This document shows, in pieces, positions 1 through 8,021 of a stretch of DNA of 64,000 bases. Where the stretch lies: NCBI RefSeq assembly GCF_000565075.1, contig NZ_JDFG01000033.1:62001-126000 (forward strand). The letters are read 5' to 3'. The translations under genes were made by a program, and so were the position numbers. A model generated the notes under the pieces. The model did not search any database, had not been told where the DNA came from, and was given only the letters and a program-made list of their open reading frames with translations. Position 1 is the stretch's first letter, and every line of letters begins with the position of its first letter. The stretch is from Atopobium sp. BS2 (GTDB taxonomy: Bacteria > Actinomycetota > Coriobacteriia > Coriobacteriales > Atopobiaceae).

Positions 1-757
1 TATGAATAAAGAGGAATACGACACATTTGTAGAGGAGTTACTGTCTGCTAAACGTGTTATCGGACACGATTTTGAGCAATCCGATTTGTTCCAGGCATGT
101 CAGCCAATTGAGGAAGTGGCAAGAACAGGACATGATTCAATTAGATTTGGAGCGCTAAAACCTGTTGGACTTATTGATCCCAGAACAGGTAAACGTCCCT
201 GGGCGGCAGTTCAGCTTCGTGCAGAAAATACAGCTAAAACAGCATTTAACCTGGTTGGTTTTCAGACAAACCTTACCTGGGGAGAGCAAAAACGCGTATT
301 TACGCTCATCCCAGGCTTGGAGAATGCTGAGTTTGTTCGCTATGGCGTCATGCATAGAAACTCTTTTGTTGATTCTCCTCATGCGCTTGATAGGTCATTT
401 GGAATTCCAGGCACTTCTACTATTCTTGCAGGTCAAATTACAGGTACAGAAGGCTATGTTGAGGCGATTGCCTCAGGTTTGCTTGCAGCGCTTAACATGT
501 ACGCTCGTCTGTTAGGCAAAGAGGAAGTCAAGCTTCCTTTAACAACCTCGTTTGGCTCTCTTGTGGGATATGCAACAAATCCAAATACCAAAGATTACCA
601 GCCTATGCATGTTAACTTTGGAATTTTTGAGCCATTGGACGAGCACATTAAAAGAAAAGATGAGCGCCGCAAGAAGATGGCGGAGCGCGCTCATAAAGAT
701 TTTGATGAGTATCTTGCCTCTCGCCACGAACTCTTTGATAGTGTAAAGCGTGATTAA
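1..757 (+). CDS. trmFO: TrmFO, tRNA (uracil-54-C5) methyltransferase, C-terminal part
   Basis: Partial gene cut by the left window edge; 251 residues of a protein usually about 440 long are visible. TrmFO is a flavoprotein that makes ribothymidine at U54 of tRNA using methylenetetrahydrofolate. The visible part matches the C-terminal half, with the segments GLENAEFVRYGVMHRNSF, AGQITGTEGYVEA and PMHVNFGIFEPL. The FAD-binding N-terminus with its GxGxxG motif lies upstream of the window. The stop overlaps the GTG start of xerC by 8 bases, so the two are probably translationally coupled. This order matches the gid-codV (trmFO-xerC) arrangement known from Gram-positive bacteria. The ATG at position 2 is internal and is not taken as the start. 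Confidence 0.93.
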   Translation, partial: MNKEEYDTFVEELLSAKRVIGHDFEQSDLFQACQPIEEVARTGHDSIRFGALKPVGLIDPRTGKRPWAAVQLRAENTAKTAFNLVGFQTNLTWGEQKRVFTLIPGLENAEFVRYGVMHRNSFVDSPHALDRSFGIPGTSTILAGQITGTEGYVEAIASGLLAALNMYARLLGKEEVKLPLTTSFGSLVGYATNPNTKDYQPMHVNFGIFEPLDEHIKRKDERRKKMAERAHKDFDEYLASRHELFDSVKRD

Positions 758-1676
758 TGTGGGTATTTCTAAAGTGCAGGTAAGTCACGTTGAACAATTT
801 ATTGAGTATTTAAGCAAGGTGAGGAATCTTTCTGAGAATACTTTAAGGTCATATCAAACTGATCTTTTGGCATTTGAGCAGTGGTGCAGTAGGGAAGGCG
901 TTGAGGTAACTAAGGTTGATCACAGAAACCTTCGTTTGTATTTGGCTTACCTCAAACAAGCTCAATATTCAGCTAAAACGCTTAATAGGCACTTGTCTGC
1001 ATTACGCGGTTTTTACAAGTGGATGCAGCGAGAAAAACTGATTGCAACTGATCCCGCTCTTGCACTTAGTAATCCTCGAGCGCCACGTAATCTTCCACAT
1101 ACCATGACTGACTCTGATGTAAGCAGACTTTTGGAATCATGTGATATTTCAACTGCGGTAGGGCTTAGAGATAGAGCATTTCTTGAGTTTTTGTATGCAA
1201 CAGGAGCTCGTATTTCTGAGGTGGCGTCTCTCAAGCTTGAGCAGATTGATTTACAAAATGGAACAGTACGTCTCTTTGGCAAGGGTTCTAAAGAGCGAAT
1301 TGTTCCGTTATATGAGTCTGCAGTTGAGTGGCTTAAGAAGTACCTTAGGTCTTCTCGCCCTACGCTCTTGTTAAAAGACAAATCAGGGCGTGCACATTCA
1401 GCTCTCTTTATTTCTGTCAGAGGAAATGACATGAGCGCTGACTCTTTGCGCAAGGTTTTTTCGTCGTATCTAACGGCTGCAGGACTAGACAGCTCACTTT
1501 CTCCACATGCAATGAGGCATACGTACGCCACGGAGCTTCTTGGCGGTGGAGCAGATCTTCGTGTTGTGCAGGAACTTTTAGGCCATGAGTCGCTCTCAAC
1601 TACGCAGGTTTATACACATTTGTCAGTTGATAGGCTTAAAGAAGCGGCAAAGGCAGCTCATCCAAGATCAAAATAA
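750..1676 (+). CDS. xerC: Tyrosine recombinase XerC
   Basis: A 308-residue tyrosine recombinase of normal length for XerC/XerD, which resolve chromosome dimers at dif near the terminus. It has an N-terminal SAM-like core-binding domain (about 10-95) and a C-terminal catalytic domain. The full catalytic set is visible: R154 (GARISE), K178 (GKGSKER), H253 and R256 (HAMRHTYA), H279 (LLGHESLS) and nucleophile Y288 (QVYTHL). The GTG at 750 overlaps trmFO; GTG codons at 759 and 774 are alternative starts. The trmFO-xerC-rpsB order indicates the housekeeping recombinase, not a phage integrase. XerC and XerD cannot be separated firmly by eye; synteny favours XerC. Confidence 0.9.
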   Translation: MINVGISKVQVSHVEQFIEYLSKVRNLSENTLRSYQTDLLAFEQWCSREGVEVTKVDHRNLRLYLAYLKQAQYSAKTLNRHLSALRGFYKWMQREKLIATDPALALSNPRAPRNLPHTMTDSDVSRLLESCDISTAVGLRDRAFLEFLYATGARISEVASLKLEQIDLQNGTVRLFGKGSKERIVPLYESAVEWLKKYLRSSRPTLLLKDKSGRAHSALFISVRGNDMSADSLRKVFSSYLTAAGLDSSLSPHAMRHTYATELLGGGADLRVVQELLGHESLSTTQVYTHLSVDRLKEAAKAAHPRSK

Positions 1677-1761
1677 GCTGAGCGTTGTTGCGAAATATCT
1701 TGCGCAAAGAAGTTTGATGCATTTACGCAGTATTTGTAGAGGTTATGGTCTAAATTCTTTA

Positions 1762-1791
1762 TAGACGTAGCCCTTGTTTTCCTGCTATACT
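1762..1791 (+). promoter_or_regulatory. Predicted promoter of rpsB-tsf
   Basis: The -10 is TATACT (1786-1791), preceded by an extended TG (1783-1784). The -35-like TAGACG (1762-1767) lies 18 bases upstream. Transcription would start near 1798, just before the leader hairpins. Confidence 0.55.
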
Positions 1792-1797
1792 TTCAAA

Positions 1798-1935
1798 AGT
1801 TGTGTAGAAGCACAACATGCTGTTACCAAACAGCACAAAATCGCACGTACGACTACTTGTTTGCCGTGGTGCCTAACGCTAAGCCAGGTGTTGGGTGGTT
1901 TTAACAAGGTTTGAACTCGTACGGAGGAACAACCA
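1798..1935 (+). promoter_or_regulatory. Structured 5' leader of rpsB
   Basis: About 140 untranslated bases lie between the predicted start of transcription and rpsB. Three inverted repeats are visible: GTTGTG/CACAAC (1799-1816), TGCTGTT/AACAGCA (1818-1835) and CCTAACGC/GTGTTGGG with G-U pairs (1872-1895). None is followed by a T-run, so these are not plain terminators. Ribosomal protein operons are often autoregulated through such leaders; S2 binding here is an inference. Confidence 0.4.
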
Positions 1936-1947
1936 ATGGAGGTAAAA

Positions 1948-2688
1948 ATGGCTGCAAAGATTACTATTCAGACTCTTCTGGATGCTGGTTGCCACTATGG
2001 TCACCAGACTCGTCGTTGGAACCCTAAGATGAAGCCATACATCTTTGGTGAGCGCAACGGCATTTACATTCTTGACCTTAAGCAGACCATGCTTGGCGCA
2101 GACGCTGCTTACACTTTCCTGAAGAATGTTGCATCTAAGGGTGGCCGCGTTCTCTTCGTCGGCACCAAGAAGCAGGCTCAGGAGCCAATTGCTACTGAGG
2201 CAGCTCGTGCAAACATGCCTTACATCAACCAGCGTTGGCTTGGCGGTATGCTCACCAACTTTGTCACCATGCGTTCCCGCATCAAGCGCCTTGAGGAGCT
2301 TGAGGCAATGGTAGAGGATGGCCGTATGGCAACTCTTCCTAAGAAGGAGCAGGCTCTTAAGAACAAGGAGCTTCTGAAGCTTCAGCTTAACCTCGGTGGC
2401 GTCCGTGATATGACTTCTCTTCCACAGGCTCTCTTTGTTGTTGATTCCAAGCGTGAAGAGAACGCAATCCGTGAGGCAAACCGTCTTCACATTCCAGTTG
2501 TCTCCCTGCTTGACACCAACTCTGATCCAGATGTTGTTGATTACGGCATTCCTGCAAATGACGATGCTATTCGTTCCATTTCTCTTATGTGCCAGCTTGC
2601 TGCAGACGCAATTCTTGCAGGTAGCGGCAAGGAGCAGATTTCTGCTGAAGAGATGGGCGCTGAGTCCGAGACCCCAGCTGCTGAGTAA
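1948..2688 (+). CDS. rpsB: 30S ribosomal protein S2
   Basis: S2 is a small-subunit ribosomal protein bound late near the head-body junction and needed with S1 for initiation. The family opening is visible (LLDAGCHYGHQTRRWNPKM), followed by the Rossmann-like core with GTKKQAQE, QRWLGGMLTNF and ALFVVDSKREENAI. Two in-frame ATGs each have a GGAGG site: 1936 (site 1923-1927) and 1948 (site 1938-1942). I chose 1948 because it gives the usual MAAK-type N-terminus and 246 residues. Tsf follows 55 bases downstream, the near-universal rpsB-tsf pair. Codon choice is strongly biased, as expected for a highly expressed gene. Confidence 0.96.
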   Translation: MAAKITIQTLLDAGCHYGHQTRRWNPKMKPYIFGERNGIYILDLKQTMLGADAAYTFLKNVASKGGRVLFVGTKKQAQEPIATEAARANMPYINQRWLGGMLTNFVTMRSRIKRLEELEAMVEDGRMATLPKKEQALKNKELLKLQLNLGGVRDMTSLPQALFVVDSKREENAIREANRLHIPVVSLLDTNSDPDVVDYGIPANDDAIRSISLMCQLAADAILAGSGKEQISAEEMGAESETPAAE

Positions 2689-2743
2689 CTCTTAGCAACG
2701 GGTTAAATAATTTAGTTATTCAGTAGATTTTTGGGAGGAAAAC

Positions 2744-3616
2744 ATGGCAGAGATTACCGCAGCACTTGTTAAGCAGCTTCGTGATATGACCAGCTCTCCT
2801 ATGATGGAGTGCAAGAAGGCACTCGTCGAGGCTGAGGGCGATATTGAGAAGGCAGTAGATATTCTTCGTACTATGGGCGTTGCTAAGGCAGTTAAGCGTG
2901 CTGGCCGCGACACCAACGAGGGCACCATTGCTACCTTCATCAGCCCAGACGGCAAGACTGGCGCAATTCTTGAGCTTTCCTGCGAGACTGACTTTGTTGG
3001 TACTAACCCACAGTTCACCGGCTTTGCTGGCGATCTTGCTGCAGTTGTTGTTGAGAGCAACCCAGCTGACGTTGAGGAGCTCAAGACTGCTAAGCTTGGC
3101 GACGAGACCGTTGACGAGGCAATCACCGATAAGATCCACAACATCGGCGAGAACATGCGTGTTCTTCGTTTCCAGCGTGTTGAGGCTGCAAACGGTGCAC
3201 TTGCTAGCTACATCCACCTTGGTGGCAAGCTTGCTGACATTGTTACCTTTGAGTTCAATAAGCCAGAGACCGCCGAGTCTCAGGACTTCAAGAACTTTGC
3301 ACACGACGTTGCAATGCAGGTAGCTGCAGCTGCTCCAGTTGCTGCTCGCCGTGAGGATGTTCCACAGGACATCGTTGATCACGAGCTCTCCATTTACAAG
3401 GCACAGGCTGCTGAGTCCGGCAAGCCTGAGGCTATTCAGGAGAAGATGGCTTATGGTCGTCTCGAGAAGTACTACAAGGAGTATGTCCTTACTGAGCAGG
3501 CATTTGTTAAGGACCCAGATATGACCATTTCTGAGTACGCAAAGCTGCTCTCCAAGAAGGTTGACGACGAGGTTAAGATTGTCAGCTTCGTACGTTTTGC
3601 TTTTGGTGAAGAGTAA
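2744..3616 (+). CDS. tsf: Translation elongation factor Ts
   Basis: EF-Ts is the guanine nucleotide exchange factor for EF-Tu. The 290-residue protein starts with the family N-terminus ([19 protein letters not shown]) and contains the EF-Tu contact motif [10 protein letters not shown] within CETDFV. Its length is normal. A GGGAGG Shine-Dalgarno site lies 7-8 bases before the ATG. It is co-transcribed with rpsB and closed by a strong terminator 22 bases after the stop. Codon use is as biased as in rpsB. Confidence 0.96.
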   Translation: MAEITAALVKQLRDMTSSPMMECKKALVEAEGDIEKAVDILRTMGVAKAVKRAGRDTNEGTIATFISPDGKTGAILELSCETDFVGTNPQFTGFAGDLAAVVVESNPADVEELKTAKLGDETVDEAITDKIHNIGENMRVLRFQRVEAANGALASYIHLGGKLADIVTFEFNKPETAESQDFKNFAHDVAMQVAAAAPVAARREDVPQDIVDHELSIYKAQAAESGKPEAIQEKMAYGRLEKYYKEYVLTEQAFVKDPDMTISEYAKLLSKKVDDEVKIVSFVRFAFGEE

Positions 3617-3638
3617 GACTTTTTACTTCAATTATTTT

Positions 3639-3669
3639 GAGCCGGTTGTCTTCAACCGGCTCTTTTTTT
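3639..3669 (+). terminator. Rho-independent terminator of rpsB-tsf
   Basis: Perfect 10-bp stem GAGCCGGTTG/CAACCGGCTC with loop TCTT, followed by seven T residues. Confidence 0.93.
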
Positions 3670-3681
3670 AACGCGATTCCT

Positions 3682-3710
3682 GCAAAACTTACGGTGTCGT
3701 TTGTTAAAAT
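3682..3710 (+). promoter_or_regulatory. Possible promoter of the pyrH operon
   Basis: TAAAAT (3705-3710) fits a -10 box within TTGTTAAAAT; the -35 is weak (around 3682-3687). The predicted start of transcription falls only a few bases before the pyrH ATG, which suggests a leaderless mRNA. Confidence 0.4.
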
Positions 3711-3720
3711 TGTTACAACT

Positions 3721-4470
3721 ATGGCAAACGGAGAGAGCGAGGAAGCTTTGTCTTCAGCTAAATACAAAAGAGTACTTCTAAAGCTTTCTGGTGAAGCATT
3801 GATGGGTGAGCAATCCTTTGGTATTGACCCTTCAATTCCAGAAATGCTTGCTAAAGAAATCAAGCCTGTTTGGGAGTCTGGCGTTCAGGTTGCCATTGTT
3901 GTTGGCGGCGGAAACATCTTTAGAGGTGTTTCTCAGGCAGCAGCTGGCATGGATCGTGCCCAGGGTGACAACATGGGCATGCTTGCAACTGTAATCAACG
4001 CTCTCTCGCTGCAGGATTGTTTTGAGCGCAACGGCATGGATTGCCGTGTTATGAGCGCAATTTCCATGGCCCAGGTTGCAGAGCCTTATATTCGTCGTCG
4101 TGCTATTAGACACCTTGAGAAGGGCCGTATTGTTATCTTTGCGGCAGGTACTGGTAACCCTTACTTCACCACTGATACTGCTGCAGCTCTTCGTGCTTGC
4201 GAGATTGGTGCCGAGGCACTGATGAAGGCAACAAAGGTTGATGGCATTTACGACTGTGACCCTGTTACTCATGCAGATGCAGTTAAGTATGACACCGTCA
4301 CTTACAAAGATGTTCTCGCCAAAGAGCTTAAGGTTATGGACGCTGCAGCAATTGCGCTGTGCAAAGACAATAAGATGCCAATTCTTGTATTTGACATGCA
4401 GTCTGAAGGCGTTTTCATGAAGGCAATTTCCGGAGAAGAAGTCGGTACTACTGTCGTTGAGGAGGACTAA
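3721..4470 (+). CDS. pyrH: UMP kinase
   Basis: UMP kinase phosphorylates UMP to UDP in pyrimidine nucleotide synthesis. It is a hexameric amino-acid-kinase-fold enzyme, unrelated to eukaryotic UMP/CMP kinase. Visible motifs are KLSGEAL near the N-terminus, [10 protein letters not shown], the [11 protein letters not shown] region, and [15 protein letters not shown] at the nucleotide site. With the ATG at 3721 the protein has 249 residues, close to the family norm. The frame stays open upstream to 3637, but that would read through the tsf terminator, so it is rejected. No Shine-Dalgarno site precedes 3721, consistent with a leaderless transcript. The stop overlaps the frr start by one base. Confidence 0.94.
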   Translation: MANGESEEALSSAKYKRVLLKLSGEALMGEQSFGIDPSIPEMLAKEIKPVWESGVQVAIVVGGGNIFRGVSQAAAGMDRAQGDNMGMLATVINALSLQDCFERNGMDCRVMSAISMAQVAEPYIRRRAIRHLEKGRIVIFAAGTGNPYFTTDTAAALRACEIGAEALMKATKVDGIYDCDPVTHADAVKYDTVTYKDVLAKELKVMDAAAIALCKDNKMPILVFDMQSEGVFMKAISGEEVGTTVVEED

Positions 4471-5015
4471 TGAGCGTTCATTCTGATAAAGCTAAGCAGT
4501 CTATGAAGAAGTGCATCGAGGCGCTTAAGAATAACTTTGGTCGTGTTCGTACTGGTCGCGCAAATCCACATGCGCTTGATCACATCAAGGTAGACTACTA
4601 TGGCCAGCCAACCCCAATTTCCCAGCTTGCAGCTATCAAGGTTCCTGAGGCATCTATGCTGCTTGTTGAGCCATGGGATAAGACCGCTCTTAAGAGCATC
4701 GAGAAGGCCATTGAGACTTCTGACCTTGGTATTACTCCATCTAATGATGGCTCTGCTATCAGGCTTCCTTTCCCAATGCCAACCGAGGAGCGCCGTCGTG
4801 AGCTTGCTAAAGAGTGCTCTCAGATTGCTGAGGAAGCTCGCGTAGCTGTTCGTAACGTCCGTCGTGACGTTAATGGCAAGATTGAGCGCGATGAGGAGCT
4901 GTCTGAGGACGATCAGAAGCGCGAGAAGAACGGTATTCAGAAGCTGACCGATACCTATATTGCACAGATTGAGTCTCTGCTTAAGACCAAGACTTCAGAA
5001 ATCATGGAGATTTAA
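4470..5015 (+). CDS. frr: Ribosome recycling factor
   Basis: RRF works with EF-G to split post-termination ribosomes. The protein has 181 residues (family about 185), with the N-terminal GRVRTGRANP motif of the three-helix domain and LPFPMPTEERRRELAK in the hinge region. It overlaps pyrH by one base (TAATG), a normal coupled arrangement. The highly charged C-terminal helix ends at the stop next to the uppS start. Confidence 0.96.
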   Translation: MSVHSDKAKQSMKKCIEALKNNFGRVRTGRANPHALDHIKVDYYGQPTPISQLAAIKVPEASMLLVEPWDKTALKSIEKAIETSDLGITPSNDGSAIRLPFPMPTEERRRELAKECSQIAEEARVAVRNVRRDVNGKIERDEELSEDDQKREKNGIQKLTDTYIAQIESLLKTKTSEIMEI

Positions 5016-5795
5016 GTGCAGTTTAATACAGACAAGCTCGTCCAGTATTTCTCTGACGCACCAGAAGATATCAGTCTTTCTGATATCAATTTAGAAACTA
5101 TTCCGTCTCACGTTTCCATCATTATGGATGGAAACGGTAGATGGGCTACGGCTCGTGGACTTGACAGAACCGAAGGTCATAAGGCCGGTGTTCTTTCTTT
5201 GCGCGAGGCTGTTACTACAAGCGTGCGCCTTGGATTGGACGTTCTGTCAGTTTATGCGTTCTCCACAGAAAACTGGAAACGTCCTCAGCGTGAGGTTGAC
5301 TTGCTCATGCGTCTGTTTGCAGAGACGCTTCTTAAAGAGCTTCCACTATTCCACCAAGAGAACGTTAAGCTGCGTTTCTTTGGTGACCTTGAGGCTTTGC
5401 CAGAGAAGACCCGCAAGACCTTCCAGCGCGGACTTGATGAGACTGCGCAAAACACTGGTATGACGTTTGCGCTGGCTGTTAACTATGGCTCTCGTGCAGA
5501 GCTAACTAGGGCAGCTGTTTTTCTCGCTCATCAAATTGCTGAGGGCACCGTGTCTGCTGACTCGGTGACTCCAGCAGATTTTGAGAAGAATCTCTATACG
5601 GCAGGTCTTCCTGATCCAGACCTGTTGATTCGTACGTCAGGAGAGCTGAGGCTTTCTAACTATTTGCTCTGGCAGCTGGCTTACTCGGAGCTGTATGTCA
5701 CGCAAACTTACTGGCCTGACTTCTCTAAGTGGGATTTTTTGCGCGCCATTAAGGACTATCAGGGTCGCGAAAGGCGATTCGGAGGAGTGAAATAG
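5016..5795 (+). CDS. uppS: Undecaprenyl diphosphate synthase
   Basis: A cis-prenyltransferase that extends farnesyl diphosphate with isopentenyl diphosphate to C55 undecaprenyl diphosphate, the lipid carrier of wall synthesis. Motif IIMDGNGRWA contains catalytic D38; AFSTENWKRP and the C-terminal DLLIRTSGELRLSN with WQLAYSELY are also visible. It has 259 residues with a GTG start directly after the frr stop. The first 30 residues are an N-terminal extension before the core. It lies beside cdsA and dxr in a conserved envelope-precursor cluster. Confidence 0.95.
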   Translation: MQFNTDKLVQYFSDAPEDISLSDINLETIPSHVSIIMDGNGRWATARGLDRTEGHKAGVLSLREAVTTSVRLGLDVLSVYAFSTENWKRPQREVDLLMRLFAETLLKELPLFHQENVKLRFFGDLEALPEKTRKTFQRGLDETAQNTGMTFALAVNYGSRAELTRAAVFLAHQIAEGTVSADSVTPADFEKNLYTAGLPDPDLLIRTSGELRLSNYLLWQLAYSELYVTQTYWPDFSKWDFLRAIKDYQGRERRFGGVK

Positions 5796-6823
5796 TGGTG
5801 GACAATACGCGCGATTCCAGAAGGCCTACCTCTAGGATTCCTGCTGATACTCAGCCTAATCCTGAAGAAACAGGTAGCGTTGGAATTGATAGACAGATTG
5901 AAAAGCTGGAGATTCGTCGCTCACTTAAAGAGCTGCAACGATCCGCTGGTAACCTTATGGGTCAGCGAGTTCGCGGCGTTACCGAGAAGCTTTTGACAAG
6001 AACTCTGTCTGGCGTAGTTTACGCAGCTATTGTGCTTGCTGCACTGTTTGTTGGCAAAGAAGCCACTATTGTTTTGATTGCTGGCATGGCATGGCTCTGC
6101 TGCTCTGAGTTCTTCCATATTTGCCGCATGGGCGGACGTATGCCAAACGAGCCGCTTGGCCTTGTCTTCTCGCTTGTTTTTCCCATAATTGCGTACTTTG
6201 GTCACGTCTTTCCGCTGGTATTTTCTCTGCTTTTGATTATTCTTTGCGGACTTTGGTATGTTTTAACACCGCGAGCAAACCTTGCAGACGTGGCAGTTAC
6301 GGCCTTTGGACCACTGTATACCTCGCTTTCACTTTCAACGGTAGTGCTTCTAAGGTCCACAGAGCCTAGTTTTTCTATTCCTTGGATTACGCTTGCTGTC
6401 ATGCTCTCTGTGTGGGCTAACGATTCATTTGCGTACTTGTTTGGATCTAAATTTGGCAAACATAAACTGGCGCCAAGAATCTCTCCAAATAAGAGTTGGG
6501 AAGGCTTCTTTGGTGGCCTTCTTGGATCAATGCTGGTGTGGTTCTTGATTGCTGCGTTTGGCGCAATTAATATGAATCCACTGTTTGCGCTGCTTTTTGG
6601 CGTAACAGAAGGCATCTTCTCTGTTGTTGGAGACCTCTTTGAGTCTCGTATTAAGCGAGGCGTAGGACTTAAAGACTCTGGTTCAATTATGCCTGGCCAT
6701 GGTGGCCTGCTTGATAGAACCGATTCGATGATTTTTGGAACTATGGCGGCGTTTCTTCTCTTCCAGCTTGCCGTGCTCTTTAGCCAGGTCAAGCTTCCTA
6801 TTGCGCTGCCGTTTGGAGCATAG
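5795..6823 (+). CDS. cdsA: Phosphatidate cytidylyltransferase
   Basis: CdsA makes CDP-diacylglycerol from phosphatidate and CTP at the membrane, the branch point for phospholipids; pgsA at 55 kb uses the product. The C-terminal family signature is clear: SRIKRGVGLKD, then PGHGGLLDRTDS. About eight hydrophobic segments follow a hydrophilic N-terminal extension of about 70 residues, longer than in the standard enzyme. The GTG at 5795 overlaps the uppS stop by one base and has GGAGGAG at 5781; GTG 5798 is an alternative. The role of the charged extension is unknown. Confidence 0.93.
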   Translation: MVDNTRDSRRPTSRIPADTQPNPEETGSVGIDRQIEKLEIRRSLKELQRSAGNLMGQRVRGVTEKLLTRTLSGVVYAAIVLAALFVGKEATIVLIAGMAWLCCSEFFHICRMGGRMPNEPLGLVFSLVFPIIAYFGHVFPLVFSLLLIILCGLWYVLTPRANLADVAVTAFGPLYTSLSLSTVVLLRSTEPSFSIPWITLAVMLSVWANDSFAYLFGSKFGKHKLAPRISPNKSWEGFFGGLLGSMLVWFLIAAFGAINMNPLFALLFGVTEGIFSVVGDLFESRIKRGVGLKDSGSIMPGHGGLLDRTDSMIFGTMAAFLLFQLAVLFSQVKLPIALPFGA

Positions 6824-6826
6824 GTT

Positions 6827-8014
6827 TTGAGCATTTTTGAAGATACCGCGCCTCGTGCTGTAAGGCATGAGCCTCTGCGTGTTGCTGTCCTTGGAGCTTC
6901 GGGTTCTGTGGGCATGCAGACGCTTGATGTATGCCGTCATTTCCCGCAAAAGGTGGAGGTTGCTGCCCTTGCGGTGAGGTCGTCGGTTGAGTTTGCCGTG
7001 AAGGCAGCAAATGAGTTCAACTGCAAATACGTTGCTTTTGCCGATGCAAGTGTCAAGGGCAATGCTCTTCTCGACAGCTTGCCTCAAGGCTGCAAAGCAA
7101 GCTTTGGCCCTGAGGCCGTTCAGGCGCTCGCTGAGCTGGATGAGGTTGACTGTGTAGTCAACGCAGTGGTAGGAGAGGCTGGCATTTACGCTGGTCTGGC
7201 CGCTGTGAAGGCTGGCAAAGTGCTGGCTTACGCTAACAAGGAGTCAATTGTTGTTGGCGGAGACCTTCTGATGCCTCTGGTTAAGCCCGGTCAGCTCATC
7301 CCTGTTGATTCTGAGCACAGTGCCATCTTCCAGTGCCTTATTGGCGAGAACCCCGCTGATATCCAGAGGATTTGGCTTACCTGCTCTGGTGGTCCGTTCT
7401 TCGGATATTCTCGCGAGCAGCTCAAACACGTTTCGGCCGACGACGCCTTGGCACATCCAACTTGGAAGATGGGCGCCAAGATTACCATCGACTGTGCAAC
7501 GCTCATGAATAAGGGCCTTGAGCTCATTGAGGCTCATCACCTCTTTGATACTCCAATGGATAAGCTTGAAGTGTTGGTACATCGTCAGAGTCGCATTCAC
7601 TCTATGGTTGAGTTTGTTGACGGCTCTGTTAAAGCGCAGCTCGGAGCCTCTGATATGAGGCTGCCTATCCAATTTGCGCTGAGCTATCCACATCGTTGGC
7701 CAGCAATTGCTCAGCCGGTTGAGTGGCAAGAAACCGCTCCTCTTACAGGCGATTATGCTGACGAGAAGACCTTTGGATGCCTGGCTCTTGCTCGTCATGC
7801 AGGAACTGTTGGCGGAACGCTTCCTTGCATTATGAATGCAGCTAATGAAGTTGCTAACCATGCATTTAGACGAGGAAGATGTTCATTTCTTGATATTGAG
7901 CGCATTGTTGCAGAGACTATGAATGCCTCTGAAGTTCAAAGGGTAGAAGACCTTCAACAATTGACGCTTGTAGACGCAGAGGCACGAGCTTTAGCCCGTT
8001 CTTTTGTGGGATAG
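6827..8014 (+). CDS. dxr: 1-deoxy-D-xylulose 5-phosphate reductoisomerase
   Basis: Second enzyme of the MEP isoprenoid pathway, converting DXP to MEP with NADPH. The NADPH site GASGSVGMQTLDV lies near residue 23. ANKESIVVGGDLL, PVDSEHSAIFQCL (metal and substrate residues) and NEVANHAFRRG are all present. It has 395 residues, slightly long because of a 15-residue N-terminal tail. TTG start with GGAG 8 bases upstream. The stop lies 7 bases before the rseP start. ispG (downstream) and ispH (23.7 kb) encode later steps of the same pathway. Confidence 0.95.
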   Translation: MSIFEDTAPRAVRHEPLRVAVLGASGSVGMQTLDVCRHFPQKVEVAALAVRSSVEFAVKAANEFNCKYVAFADASVKGNALLDSLPQGCKASFGPEAVQALAELDEVDCVVNAVVGEAGIYAGLAAVKAGKVLAYANKESIVVGGDLLMPLVKPGQLIPVDSEHSAIFQCLIGENPADIQRIWLTCSGGPFFGYSREQLKHVSADDALAHPTWKMGAKITIDCATLMNKGLELIEAHHLFDTPMDKLEVLVHRQSRIHSMVEFVDGSVKAQLGASDMRLPIQFALSYPHRWPAIAQPVEWQETAPLTGDYADEKTFGCLALARHAGTVGGTLPCIMNAANEVANHAFRRGRCSFLDIERIVAETMNASEVQRVEDLQQLTLVDAEARALARSFVG

Positions 8015-8021
8015 GAATTTT

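Noticed and set aside
750-1676. Tyrosine recombinase as a sign of a phage or genomic island
   Set aside because: The trmFO-xerC-rpsB order is a housekeeping arrangement and no att site or phage gene is near.
3637-3720. Upstream extension of pyrH
   Set aside because: It would begin inside the tsf terminator hairpin and add residues with no match to UMP kinase.
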